Positions 1 through 7,855 of a DNA stretch of 43,857 nt are shown piece after piece. Numbering within the stretch: position 1 is the stretch's first letter; each line of letters begins with the position of its first letter. A program made the position numbers and the translations under genes. Source of the DNA: an uncultured Ruminococcus sp. (GTDB lineage Bacteria > Bacillota > Clostridia > RUG12999); the NCBI GenBank assembly GCA_902784805.1, contig CACZWD010000013.1, positions 1 through 43,857 of the forward strand, given 5' to 3'. The notes under the pieces are model-generated. The model saw nothing but the letters and a program-made list of their open reading frames with translations. It searched no databases and had not been told where the DNA came from.

Positions 1-162
1 CATAATATAGCATAATAATTATAACACACAATTGCCAAAAAGTAAAGATTTTTAGAAAAATTTCTGAATTTTACATAACAAACAAAGTGTGATTCTTTAT
101 ATGTACATAACACTGCCTAAAACCCTTTGTTTTCTCCGTAAAAAATAAAGAACCGAAGCCCC
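1..162. other. AT-rich noncoding flank downstream of the recombinase gene
   Basis: Very AT-rich sequence with stops in all frames. It lies just beyond the 3' end of the first recombinase, where an attachment site of a serine-recombinase element would be expected, but I could not find a convincing repeat of the right-hand junction (about 6495-6510) here. No gene, tRNA or clear terminator is visible. Confidence 0.4.
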
Positions 163-1752
163 TTATTTCATCATTTCAATCTGCACTGTAACCCCGTTTT
201 TAAAGTGAACTATGCACTTTTTATCGTGTGAAACCTCAACTTTCTCAACCAGTGTTATCCAAAGTTCCTCGTCAAAGGTCGTTATCGACTCCGGCTTATC
301 ACGCAGGGCTTCAATGAAAATCTGCATTTCACGCTCCTTGTTTGTGCGTTCGGTTCTTTCTGCCGTAACAGTATTCAGCCTTTTTTCGGCTTTTTCGTAT
401 CTGCGAACAAGGCTGTTATATTTCTTATCGTAGGCTTTCTGCGATTGCTTTTTTTGTGCGTTCTCGTTTATGCATTGACTGACCAATTCGGATACAACAT
501 TTAGCTCTTCGTTGAGCGTTTCAATCTTCGCATCAAGCTCCGTGCAGTCGCATACGGTTTCAATCATTAAATCACAGTCCTCAAGCACCCTTGTTTTGTC
601 TTTCATTGCTATGTTATATGCTTCAATGAAAATGTTCTGTATTTCCTCTTCGGTAAGGTTCGGTGTTTTGCATTTTTCGGAGTTTTTGAATTTGCTGTTG
701 CATTGGTATATGTTACATTTATATTTGTCCTTGAAATGCCATAATTTTGAGCCGTAAAATCCGCCACAGTCGGCACATACGATTTTGGACGAGTAAATGC
801 TGTTTCCACTGTATGCCTTGCCGAGCTTCTGCCTTCTTGCCATTTCCGCCTGGACGATGTCAAACTCCAATTTCGGAATAATAGCGGGGTGGCTGTCCTC
901 GACATAGTATTGCGGAACCTCGCCCTCGTTGACTTTCATTTTCTTTGTCAAAAAGTCAACCGTGAACTTCTTCTGCAGAAGGGCATCGCCCTTGTATCTC
1001 TCGTTTGTCAAAATGCTCCGTACCGTCGATCCGCTCCATCTTGGTTTTCCGGAAACAGTGGCAATGCCCAATCTTTCAAGTTCTCTGCAGATACCGCTCG
1101 GTGTTTTGCCGTCCATGTAAAGTCTGTATATCAATCGCACAATCTTTGCTTCCGCTTCGTTTATGACAGGCTTTCCGTCTTTGCCCTTTTCGTAACCGAG
1201 AAATCTCTTAAAGTTCATTTTTACCTTGCCGTCCGAGAAGCTCTTCCTTTGCCCCCAGGTGACATTTTCCGAAAGGCTCCGGCTTTCTTCCTGTGCAAGG
1301 CTCGACATTATGGTAATCAGCAGTTCGCCCTTGGAATCAAAGGTATAAATGTTTTCTTTTTCAAAAAATATCTCCGTGCCGTTTTCTTTCAGTTTTCGCA
1401 CTGTTACAAGGCTGTCAACAGTATTTCTCGCAAATCGGCTGACCGACTTTGTAACAATGAGGTCTATCTTTCCGTTCAGGGCATCTTGTATCATTTCCTT
1501 AAATCCGTCTCTTCTTTTCGTGCTTGTACCCGAAATGCCCTCATCGGTGTAAACCTTGACAAACTGCCAATCTTCCCGTTGGGTTATGAACTTTGTGTAA
1601 TAATCAATCTGTGCTTCGTAACTTGTGAACTGCTCGTCACTGTCGGTGGAAACACGTGCGTATGCCGCAACCTTCCTTTTAGCAATTGAGGTTGTTGGTA
1701 CTGATGCGAATTTATTCTTGGTCGCAGGAATATATTTTATTGTTTTCTGCAT
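163..1752 (-). CDS. Large serine recombinase 1 (site-specific integrase)
   Basis: A 529-aa large serine recombinase, which catalyses DNA exchange between attachment sites through a phosphoserine intermediate. The resolvase-type catalytic domain is at the N terminus, with the nucleophile in the motif YARVSTDSDEQ (about residues 31-41) and the helix containing SVSRFARNTVDSL. A recombinase domain follows, then a zinc-ribbon with CxxC (VCADCGG) and a second cysteine pair, a coiled-coil stretch (about 405-490) and a short C-terminal beta region. Length and domain order are normal and no frameshift is seen. The ATG is preceded by GGAAAGGAG. The gene overlaps the 3' end of recombinase 2 by 41 nt, so the two are co-transcribed. 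Probably the integrase/excisionase of the adjoining phage-like element. Confidence 0.93.
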   Translation of the reverse strand: MQKTIKYIPATKNKFASVPTTSIAKRKVAAYARVSTDSDEQFTSYEAQIDYYTKFITQREDWQFVKVYTDEGISGTSTKRRDGFKEMIQDALNGKIDLIVTKSVSRFARNTVDSLVTVRKLKENGTEIFFEKENIYTFDSKGELLITIMSSLAQEESRSLSENVTWGQRKSFSDGKVKMNFKRFLGYEKGKDGKPVINEAEAKIVRLIYRLYMDGKTPSGICRELERLGIATVSGKPRWSGSTVRSILTNERYKGDALLQKKFTVDFLTKKMKVNEGEVPQYYVEDSHPAIIPKLEFDIVQAEMARRQKLGKAYSGNSIYSSKIVCADCGGFYGSKLWHFKDKYKCNIYQCNSKFKNSEKCKTPNLTEEEIQNIFIEAYNIAMKDKTRVLEDCDLMIETVCDCTELDAKIETLNEELNVVSELVSQCINENAQKKQSQKAYDKKYNSLVRRYEKAEKRLNTVTAERTERTNKEREMQIFIEALRDKPESITTFDEELWITLVEKVEVSHDKKCIVHFKNGVTVQIEMMK

Positions 1753-3046
1753 TTGCGTTTCTCCTTTCCAGCGTTTTCTGCCGAGCCTGTGCTTTCATTT
1801 GTGGGGTCCAACTCTCACTGCGTGAACGGTCTTGCCATTCTCTTTCAACCGTATGTCCGTCCTTGAAAACATAAAGCAAGTGGTTTGCCTTCGGAACAAT
1901 TATTTTTTCGATCAGTTTTTCAAAAAGCTCCGCATGAAATTCTTTCGAGGCAATCACATCCGCGGTCACGGCACATAGTGTTTTATCGGGTATCTGCTTT
2001 GAAGCACATTCTTTTTTTCCGTTCCTGTCATAGGTTATGCATATCCAAACCACCCCCGTGGCAGTGACCTTTCTTCTGTAATGCTTACCACAGTTTCCGC
2101 ACTGTATTTTGCTCGTAAAGGCATACTTTTGCGGTTCGGATATTTTGTAATGCTTTTCTCTGCGCCGTTCAAATTCAAGCTGAACCGCCTCGAACATTTC
2201 TTTTGAAATAATCGGCGCATGGTTGTTCTCTACATAATATTGCGGTTTTTCGCCCCTGTTTTTCTTGGTTCGTTTTGTTAAATGGTCGGTTCTGAAAGAC
2301 TTTTGCAGGAGCAAGTCCCCAATGTATTTTTCGTTTGAAAGAATGTATCGGACTTTTTTGTCCGTCCATCTGTCATTCGAGTTGCTTCGGATTCCCAGTT
2401 TGTTTAATTTATCTGCGATTTTCAGCATACCAAAACCGTCCAAAAACAAACTGTATATCCGCCTTACAGTTTCCGCTTCTTCGGGTATGATTTCCAATCC
2501 TCCGTCAGCGGTTCTTTTGTAGCCGTATATGTTTTGAATCATCAAAGGAAGAACCCCTTGTTTGTAATCGTTTTGAATACGCCATTTAACATTCTCACTT
2601 GCGGACAGACTTTCCTCTTGGGCATACGATGCAAGAATCGTTATCATAAGTTCACCGTCGGCACTTAAGGTATTAATGTTTTGTTCTTCAAAAAACACCC
2701 CGATTCCGAGTTCCTTGAGTTCTCTAACGGTTCTAAGAAGTGTAACCGTATTTCTTGCAAACCTTGAAATCGACTTAGTAATAACAAGGTCGATTTTTCC
2801 GGCTTTGCAGTCCTCAATGAGCCTTTGAAAATTTTCACGATTATCCTTTGTACCTGTGAGTGCTTCGTCGGTGTACACACCGACATACTCCCAATCGTTA
2901 TGGGACTGTATGAGTTTGCTGTAGTAACTGACTTGTGCCGAGAGCGAATGAAGCATCGCATCCTTGCCGTTTGAAACACGGGCATAGACTGCAACATTTT
3001 TCTTTTCCACAAGACCCGGAACAGCCTTTATTTCAGTTATTTTCAT
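1712..3046 (-). CDS. Large serine recombinase 2 (site-specific integrase)
   Basis: A second large serine recombinase of 444 aa. The catalytic serine is in YARVSNGKDAM near the N terminus, with the helix ITKSISRFARNTVTLL. The recombinase domain is central, with a zinc ribbon (IQCGNCGK...CITYDRNGKKEC) at about 330-375. It has no long C-terminal coiled coil like its neighbour, ending in a basic, Arg/Gln-rich tail. The start at ATG 3046 is chosen because it carries the conserved N terminus and follows AAGGAGG; upstream codons in frame are not needed. It overlaps the SHOCT-like gene upstream by 14 nt and recombinase 1 downstream by 41 nt. Two different intact serine recombinases in tandem recall CcrA/CcrB of SCC elements, but shared function here is inference. 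Confidence 0.92.
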   Translation of the reverse strand: MKITEIKAVPGLVEKKNVAVYARVSNGKDAMLHSLSAQVSYYSKLIQSHNDWEYVGVYTDEALTGTKDNRENFQRLIEDCKAGKIDLVITKSISRFARNTVTLLRTVRELKELGIGVFFEEQNINTLSADGELMITILASYAQEESLSASENVKWRIQNDYKQGVLPLMIQNIYGYKRTADGGLEIIPEEAETVRRIYSLFLDGFGMLKIADKLNKLGIRSNSNDRWTDKKVRYILSNEKYIGDLLLQKSFRTDHLTKRTKKNRGEKPQYYVENNHAPIISKEMFEAVQLEFERRREKHYKISEPQKYAFTSKIQCGNCGKHYRRKVTATGVVWICITYDRNGKKECASKQIPDKTLCAVTADVIASKEFHAELFEKLIEKIIVPKANHLLYVFKDGHTVEREWQDRSRSESWTPQMKAQARQKTLERRNANAENNKIYSCDQE

Positions 3047-3272
3047 TGATGTTTTGCACCTCCTTGTGTGGTATGATACCGTCATATTCGGCATATATCA
3101 AGCGATTGTCGGCAAATATACTACACGAATTTATACCGTATTTTTGTGCAAGTTTTGTATCAATTTTAGAGTAGTCATCAGCGGATATTAACCCCGTTTC
3201 GAACATTGTTTTGGCTTGTTTCATTGAGGTTTTGTATGAAGTTAACGCCTTGTAATAATCAAGTTTATCCAT
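3033..3272 (-). CDS. Small SHOCT-like domain protein
   Basis: A 79-aa protein beginning at the ATG at 3272, eight bases after a GAGGAG-type ribosome binding site; the longer upstream frame lies inside the preceding gene. Residues about 10-38 (MKQAKTMFETGLISADDYSK) look like the SHOCT fold, a short helical hairpin often found in small phage and plasmid proteins. The rest contains LIYAEYDGIIPHKEVQ. The start overlaps the end of the HTH/zinc protein by 8 nt and its end overlaps recombinase 2 by 14 nt, so it is part of a four-gene recombination operon. It may help control or assist the recombinases; function is not known. Confidence 0.7.
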   Translation of the reverse strand: MDKLDYYKALTSYKTSMKQAKTMFETGLISADDYSKIDTKLAQKYGINSCSIFADNRLIYAEYDGIIPHKEVQNINENN

Positions 3273-3654
3273 TACAATTCCTCCTCTGATAACAATGCTG
3301 TGAGCAGTATTTTCTGTCGGCACTTTTGTATGCCGTAAATTCGGTTCCGCAGGTCTTACATACAAGAGAAATCTCGCTTGTTTTTTTGTGATCTTCCTTG
3401 TGACTTTTCCACCAGGAAATCTTACAGGCATCGCAACAAAAAACACGAGGTTTTGTTTTTGATTGCGAAACGATGGCTTTACCGCAGTTTTTACACGGTA
3501 TCACTTCTTTCAGAAGTTCTTCGGTGTTAAGGCAGTTTCTGTAACAGTAGGACTTGATCGTATTGACTGGAAGTCCGAGAACATCGGCTATTTCCGCATA
3601 GTTGTAGAGCTTGTTTCGCATATTGCGTACTATTTTTTTCTGTTCGACAGTCAT
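3265..3654 (-). CDS. HTH and zinc-finger protein of the recombinase operon
   Basis: A 129-aa protein. Residues about 1-45 form a sigma-70 region 4-like helix-turn-helix (YAEIADVLGLPVNTIKSYCY). Two cysteine-rich modules follow: CKNCGK with FCCDACKISWW (about 53-86), and CKTCGTEF with KYCSQHCYQRR (about 98-126). These are probably two zinc-binding ribbons, the second resembling treble-clef 'CxxC...CSxxC' fingers. ATG is preceded by GGAGG at 7-nt spacing. It is the first gene of the operon with the SHOCT protein and the two recombinases, so a role as DNA-binding regulator or recombination directionality factor is plausible. No function is proven. Confidence 0.75.
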   Translation of the reverse strand: MTVEQKKIVRNMRNKLYNYAEIADVLGLPVNTIKSYCYRNCLNTEELLKEVIPCKNCGKAIVSQSKTKPRVFCCDACKISWWKSHKEDHKKTSEISLVCKTCGTEFTAYKSADRKYCSQHCYQRRNCNG

Positions 3655-3723
3655 AGTGATTCCTCCAATCCGAGGGTTTCCTCACTAACCACTGGACATC
3701 AAATGTCTCTTTGGGCGAAAAAC

Positions 3724-3765
3724 AAGCAAAAAAATAAAGCCTGCAAGGAAAAAATCCTCACAGGC
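3724..3765 (-). terminator. Rho-independent terminator of the phage lysis genes
   Basis: Read on the minus strand, GCCTGTGAGG pairs with CCTTGCAGGC (10 bp with two G-U pairs) around a T-rich loop and is followed by TTTATTTTTTT. It sits directly after the amidase stop codon, separating the lysis cassette from the recombinase operon. Confidence 0.75.
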
Positions 3766-3782
3766 AGTATTTTGTAACAGTA

Positions 3783-4616
3783 TTATTCGCCGTAATTCCC
3801 GGCTCTGTCGTTGATGACGAGCATACGGAGCATATTATCGTCAAGGTTGAGTTTACCTTCCTCATCCCCTTTGAGATAGCCCTTGTTAATGAGCTTAGTG
3901 ATGGTAGGCTTCGCCCAATCGGGCATATTGTCATCAACACAGGCATAAATCATTTTATGCTCCAGCTTATCGACCTTTTCGGCAAGAGTACCGACTGCAT
4001 CAACAAGCGCATTGAATTTGTTTCTTTCTTCGGTAGTCATAGGTTCGTCCTCCTTATTTTCCATTTTCTTTTTAACATCGGCTCTGAAGCCGTCCATTGT
4101 GTAATTCAGCCCGACACCTTTCCATAAGTGTTCGGGGTCGCCGTGGTTTGTAGCAATACCGAGAGCGTGACCTTCACGGTGGGAAACAATATCCTTCAAA
4201 GGATTAAGGTTAAACTTCTTGCAGAGCATTGCAAAAAGCTCGACAGCAGAATCGTAGGTCTTTTTCACGCTTTCCTGCGCCTTTGCCTTATCGGAGCAGG
4301 TAAAAGAGGAACCTCCCGTATATTTGATTACGGAAGGCTCACACATTTCGACTCCGATATGGGTGTTGTTTGAAGAACCGCCACCGTGCCAACCTCTGTG
4401 ATTCCAAGGGAGCGTCTGATAAACGATGCCGGTGTTACCGTCAATGAAGCCGTGGACACAGGCGGTTTTGTAATCGGTACGGTTCCAGTTCCCTATAAAG
4501 ACTTGTGCATTCGGCTGCGGACAGCCTACGCTGTGGAGCATAAGTCCTTTAACAGAGATTTTCCGTCCTGCCGTATAGCACGGGTTTTTCGTCATAATGC
4601 TTTCAATTAACTGCAT
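3783..4616 (-). CDS. Phage endolysin, N-acetylmuramoyl-L-alanine amidase
   Basis: A 277-aa amidase of the Amidase_2/PGRP type, which cuts the bond between muramic acid and L-alanine in peptidoglycan. Visible motifs are the first zinc histidine in GLMLHSVGCPQ (about 25-35), a Trp/His-rich LPWNHRGWHGGG segment, HIGVEMCEP, and a second metal/catalytic histidine in IVSHREGHALG (about 158-168). Residues 195-230 are a helical linker, and the C terminus (about 232-277) resembles a small SLH-like or cell-wall binding module (WAKPTITKLINKGYLKG). It starts 2 nt after the holin stop codon, with a GGAGG site inside the holin gene: a classic holin-endolysin lysis pair. No signal peptide is seen, as expected for holin-dependent release. 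Confidence 0.9.
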   Translation of the reverse strand: MQLIESIMTKNPCYTAGRKISVKGLMLHSVGCPQPNAQVFIGNWNRTDYKTACVHGFIDGNTGIVYQTLPWNHRGWHGGGSSNNTHIGVEMCEPSVIKYTGGSSFTCSDKAKAQESVKKTYDSAVELFAMLCKKFNLNPLKDIVSHREGHALGIATNHGDPEHLWKGVGLNYTMDGFRADVKKKMENKEDEPMTTEERNKFNALVDAVGTLAEKVDKLEHKMIYACVDDNMPDWAKPTITKLINKGYLKGDEEGKLNLDDNMLRMLVINDRAGNYGE

Positions 4617-4618
4617 TG

Positions 4619-5029
4619 TCAGTCCTCCTTTTCACTGCGGTCATGGAGCTGTTCAAGTATCAGCTTAATCTTTTTAGGTACAGGCAGTCCAAGATATGTA
4701 GCATTTTCCAAAAGGGATACGCCCTCATTGGAAATGTAAAAGAAGATAACCGCCGTTCTCAAAACAGAGCCGGACCCGATGATATGCGTATCAAGGATAT
4801 GTCCCATACCGACAAGTGCAAAGATAAGCACCTTTTTACAGATGCCTTTAAAACCGACACGGCTGGATAACCGCTTGTCCACAATGGCACACATCACGCC
4901 CGTTATGTAGTCGATAACGACAAAGGCAATCAAGGCATACAAAAGTCCGTCACATCCTCCCAAAAACCATCCGAGCCAACCGCCCACAGCAGCCAATATT
5001 AACTGCACAGTGTTCCATAATTCTTTCAT
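4619..5029 (-). CDS. Phage holin (toxin secretion/phage lysis holin family)
   Basis: A 136-aa membrane protein; the ATG at 5029 is chosen as it begins the conserved N terminus (MKELWNTVQLILAAVGGWLG). Hydrophobic stretches at about 8-25 and 27-45 (LLYALIAFVVIDYITGVMCA) and a pair around 65-105 fit the Phage_holin_4 family, whose signature DYITG is present. Holins form lesions in the cytoplasmic membrane that let the endolysin reach the wall. The gene lies just before the amidase (2-nt gap) and just after the appendage gene (7-nt gap). Confidence 0.88.
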   Translation of the reverse strand: MKELWNTVQLILAAVGGWLGWFLGGCDGLLYALIAFVVIDYITGVMCAIVDKRLSSRVGFKGICKKVLIFALVGMGHILDTHIIGSGSVLRTAVIFFYISNEGVSLLENATYLGLPVPKKIKLILEQLHDRSEKED

Positions 5030-5036
5030 AATAAAA

Positions 5037-5894
5037 TCAATCCTCCTTGTAGATTTGCAGATAGCTTTCGCTTTCATCTGCGTTGAAATAATGAGTAAGA
5101 GTTATATAATAAACGGAGCCTCCTGTTAAGGAAAAACTCCGTCCGTAAAAGTATCCGTCATAAAGCGGTGTAAAGGCACTGTCATAGAACCGTATCTCGT
5201 GATCGCCGGACAAGCGTTTGTTTTGTATTCTGTAAGTCCCGTCAGAGGGTGGGACAAATTTATACAAATACATCCTTTCGCTTTCGGTTTTCAAGTATGC
5301 GGAATAGACAGGGGCGATTGAGACAAGATTACCATTTATATTAACGAGAATATCTGTTGCCCTAACAAGCGAACCGCCTATATTTGCATAAACTTCCGTC
5401 AAACCCTTTTTTACGCCCGAACGGTTGGTAAAGATACCGTATTGAAACATACCTGTCGATAATTCATTTGCTTCAAGAGTTTCGGTGAGCGTGATGCTGT
5501 TTATGCTGCACCCGTTAGTCCATGTTCTGCTTGAACCCGGATTTGAAGATGGTACACAGGCAATTTGCGAGATGTTATAATTTCCTATATCGGTGTCAAT
5601 CGTATATTTTCCGTCATCCGGCAAGGTGAAGGTCATAACCTCATACCAACCGTACCCGTCTCTGTAAATGAAAAAGTCCCAGCTTCTGCCGAGAACTGTT
5701 CCACTTCCCGTGTTTTCAATTTCAAGGTCGAAGTTAATATGTGAGCATTTCGGGATCGATGAATTAAACTGAACAGGGTGAGTATAGCATCTGTTAAGAG
5801 TAACACTTGATTCCGACCAGTGCCATGTAAATCGACCTTTGCTTTCGCTGTAGTAGGTGTACGGATAATTATAGGTAAAATTAATCGTTGCCAT
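5037..5894 (-). CDS. Phage tail appendage / receptor-binding protein candidate
   Basis: A 285-aa protein rich in Ser, Thr, Tyr and Gly with no signal peptide or membrane segment. Its place, between a tail-fibre gene and the holin, is where tail-tip or host-recognition proteins sit in siphophages. The C-terminal 80 residues (YLYKFVPPSDGTYRIQ, DHEIRFYDSAF, SVYYITLTHYFNADES) look like a beta-sandwich of the bacterial pre-peptidase C-terminal type; the N-terminal half (WDFFIYRDGYGWYEV) also appears all-beta. No catalytic motif is recognised. Gap to the fibre gene is 11 nt, with GAGGTGATAC upstream of the ATG. Confidence 0.65.
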   Translation of the reverse strand: MATINFTYNYPYTYYSESKGRFTWHWSESSVTLNRCYTHPVQFNSSIPKCSHINFDLEIENTGSGTVLGRSWDFFIYRDGYGWYEVMTFTLPDDGKYTIDTDIGNYNISQIACVPSSNPGSSRTWTNGCSINSITLTETLEANELSTGMFQYGIFTNRSGVKKGLTEVYANIGGSLVRATDILVNINGNLVSIAPVYSAYLKTESERMYLYKFVPPSDGTYRIQNKRLSGDHEIRFYDSAFTPLYDGYFYGRSFSLTGGSVYYITLTHYFNADESESYLQIYKED

Positions 5895-5905
5895 ATCGTA
5901 TCACC

Positions 5906-6502
5906 TCAAAATACCTTGATGACAATGTCACCGTTACTCGTTGAAGGCGGAGTGGTACCGCTTGCCCAAAACACGATATTTCTGACCTGCTTCGTAGTAT
6001 ATGCTGTATTTGAATAAGCCGTGAGCTTTGCAGACATCGTAGTATCAGCATTCTTTCTTACAAAGTTCGTATCAACATAGTTTTTATTCGCAATATCGTA
6101 TGTAGAGGACGGATCTGCCACCTTTGCTCTGCCGTTACTATCACGCATCATCAGACGGCTCACCGTATTGGAATCGGTTGCATTATCGAGTTTTGTTTTG
6201 TCTGCTGCACTCAAAAAACCGCTTGCCGATGATGTTGCATTTGCGTGTGTTCCGTTTTGGATATGGTCTTTGCATTGCGAAAGAGTCACAGGCGGAGTAC
6301 CTTGCCACGACGAAAGTCCCGTTATGGCTTTTATGCGGTTTGCAAGCCAACCGAGGACAACAGACAGCTTGCCGCCCGCAGAACTGCTTGACGGGGCATT
6401 TGTGGCCGTGACAGTAGGCGTTAATGCCGTGTCGATCATATCCAAATCCTCGTTAATGACGGCTATATCTGCATTTTCGGTATAAAGCGGTTTTTGAAGG
6501 TT
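5906..6502 (-). pseudogene. Tail-fibre protein, 5' end lost at the element junction
   Basis: The frame encodes a fibre-like protein with features typical of phage tail fibres: LTPTVTATNAPSSSS, HIQNGTHANATSSASGFLSA, AADKTKLDNATDSNTVSRL and KNYVDTNFV. An in-frame ATG lies at 6445 (179 aa), but the same frame continues upstream as NLQKPLYTENADIAVINEDL, which still reads like the phage protein and has no start codon or ribosome binding site before the neighbouring DUF4357 sequence begins. I therefore read it as 5'-truncated at about 6500. Expression from the internal ATG cannot be excluded, but there is no Shine-Dalgarno at good spacing. Confidence 0.65.
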
Positions 6503-6767
6503 AGTTGATGATGGGTTTGTCGTTTTTAAGGGTTCTAAAATCGCCTCTGATGTAACGGCTAGTATTTCAGAAAGCTTAATTAAATTACGAAATAAACTTT
6601 TGTCAAAAAATATAATAAGCGCAAATTACGAATTTGTCAGTGACTATACATTTACAAGTCCATCATTGGCGGCAGCGATTGTAATGGGCAGAAATGCAAA
6701 TGGTCGTACTGAATGGAAAACGGAAAATAAAAAGACATTAGCTGAAATTGAAAAAGAAAAGCTTTAA
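6498..6767 (+). pseudogene. 3' remnant of a DUF4357-domain gene
   Basis: From a stop at 6495-6497 the + frame reads about 89 codons without any plausible start, ending at TAA 6765-6767. It contains DDGFVVFKGSKIASDV, a helical middle, then YTFTSPSLAAAIVMGRNANG followed by RTEWK and KTLAEIE. This is the DUF4357 pattern (FxSPSxAAxxVxGRxxNGxxEW), a C-terminal domain seen in GIY-YIG nucleases, restriction-linked proteins and similar enzymes. The N-terminal enzyme domain is missing, replaced on the left by phage sequence in the opposite orientation. The boundary is between about 6500 and 6510. Likely broken by insertion or by a deletion that also removed most of the prophage. Confidence 0.75.
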
Positions 6768-6779
6768 TGCCGTTAGCGA

Positions 6780-7030
6780 AACCCTCAAAGTACATTTCGC
6801 CTCCACCACGTCGGAACGGACTTTGCTTCGTTCCGATTTTTAAATGAAAAATCAGTCACACGCGCTGTCGTTCCTCCTCTTTCGCAAAAAGGCACGCTTG
6901 CTACGGCTATGCCTTTGTAAACGCAGGCATAACGCCTCCGCTTCGCTACCACCTTTTTGCGATTTTGCGCCTTCGGCGCAGGTGCATCCATGCCGTTCGG
7001 ATTTTTATAAAAAATCCCGTTAAAAGCGCA
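6780..7030. repeat. Palindrome-rich intergenic block
   Basis: Noncoding block with several inverted repeats: CGGAACG...CGTTCCG (6812-6835) followed by ATTTTT; TCGCAAAAAGG...CCTTTTTGCGA (about 6880-6962) enclosing smaller dyads; and GCGCC-TTC-GGCGC (6967-6979). The composition with CTTCG loops resembles the hairpin array after the tRNA at 27667-27845 though the sequences differ. Probably an accumulated set of extragenic palindromes or a decayed small transposable element. Confidence 0.5.
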
Positions 7031-7049
7031 AAAGCATATAACTTTTGTA

Positions 7050-7078
7050 TTGACATTTTTTTTTGTTTGCGGTATAAT
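7050..7078 (+). promoter_or_regulatory. Sigma-A type promoter of the small-membrane-protein/lar cluster
   Basis: Perfect TTGACA (7050-7055), 17-bp spacer, perfect TATAAT (7073-7078). It lies 24 bp before the first start codon of the cluster (7103), so the leader is short and shows no riboswitch. Confidence 0.85.
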
Positions 7079-7102
7079 AAAACCAAAAAGGGAGGAATAA
7101 AA

Positions 7103-7480
7103 ATGGCTTGTTTTATAGTACCTACAGCAGAAGCGATTGTAACCACTTTTGTAAAGAAAAACGCGGATAAAAAAGGAAATGAAAAAATAAAGGCTAATCC
7201 TTTTATCAAAAAAATGAATTGGCTTAACAATATGCTTTGGGGCGGTTCGGCATTGCTTGCCTTTGAACATATATGGCATGGAGAAGTTACGCCGTGGTTT
7301 CCGTTTTTAACAAAGGCGGCAAATCCTGTTGATGCGGCGGAAATGCTTCACGAAATGGCAACCTCCGGAGTAGCAATGGCGGTATTGGTAACAGCAGTAT
7401 GGACAGGTATGGTTTTGGTGACAAATTCTATTGAAAACAGAGAGACAGCAAAAACAGCTGTAAGCGGAGGCAAAAAATAA
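7103..7480 (+). CDS. Small membrane protein A of the lar cluster
   Basis: A 125-aa protein of unknown function. The ATG at 7103 follows GGGAGG (7090-7095), which decides the start. The N terminus MACFIVPTAEAIVTTFVKK is short and hydrophobic, followed by a basic Lys-rich stretch (19-36), then a hydrophobic segment MLWGGSALLAFEHIWHG (about 44-60, containing two His) and a C-terminal membrane helix (about 84-110). Two or three membrane passes are predicted by eye. It overlaps the next gene by one base (TAATG), so both are translated together. Position just ahead of larB suggests a link to the cofactor, for example metal or substrate transport, but this is inference from context only. Confidence 0.75.
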   Translation: MACFIVPTAEAIVTTFVKKNADKKGNEKIKANPFIKKMNWLNNMLWGGSALLAFEHIWHGEVTPWFPFLTKAANPVDAAEMLHEMATSGVAMAVLVTAVWTGMVLVTNSIENRETAKTAVSGGKK

Positions 7481-7794
7481 TGACACTTCTTATAACCTTG
7501 TTTATGGCGGTTGTTACAACAATAATCTGGTATCTTTACCCTCAAAGCAATATGAGAATCGGTACGTTAGCTTTAATATATTGGGGCGCGTCACTTATGT
7601 GGCTTGTTGATGCGGTTGCCGAATATATCGATCTTGGCGAGGAATATTTTACTCCTGCTTCCGCGGATATGTTAAATGATACATATCTCGGACTATCCGT
7701 AGCGGTCCTGGCACTTGTTATATGGTTAATCATTCTTCTTGTAAAGGACCCTGAACATAGAGTGAAATCGGCACTTTTGAAATATAAAAAATAA
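7480..7794 (+). CDS. Small membrane protein B of the lar cluster
   Basis: A 104-aa protein with three clear hydrophobic segments: about 2-18 (LLITLFMAVVTTIIWYLY), 28-46 (IGTLALIYWGASLMWLVDAV) and 70-90 (LGLSVAVLALVIWLIILLV), and a basic C-terminal tail. Acidic residues cluster in the second loop (EYIDLGEEYF). Start ATG 7480 overlaps the stop of the preceding gene; GGAGG at 7476-7480 region of the upstream gene's end (AAGCGGAGGC) gives the ribosome binding site. Unknown family; probably forms a two-component membrane complex with the preceding protein. Confidence 0.75.
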   Translation: MTLLITLFMAVVTTIIWYLYPQSNMRIGTLALIYWGASLMWLVDAVAEYIDLGEEYFTPASADMLNDTYLGLSVAVLALVIWLIILLVKDPEHRVKSALLKYKK

Positions 7795-7799
7795 AGCGG

Positions 7800-7834
7800 C
7801 AGGGCTGTGGCAAAATCATTCTGTCACAGCCCTG
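7800..7834 (+). terminator. Strong hairpin between membrane genes and larB
   Basis: CAGGGCTGTG (7800-7809) pairs perfectly with CACAGCCCTG (7825-7834). The stem is strong but is followed by TAAGTATATAAG rather than a U-run, so it may be a weak terminator, attenuator or mRNA-stability element that separates expression of the membrane pair from larBCE. Confidence 0.5.
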
Positions 7835-7855
7835 TAAGTATATAAGAGGTCAATT

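Noticed and set aside
889-1689. Long + strand open frame (about 266 codons) opposite recombinase 1
   Set aside because: It is antisense to a clear recombinase, has no ribosome binding site, and its Phe/Ser/Cys-rich product looks like a frame shadow.
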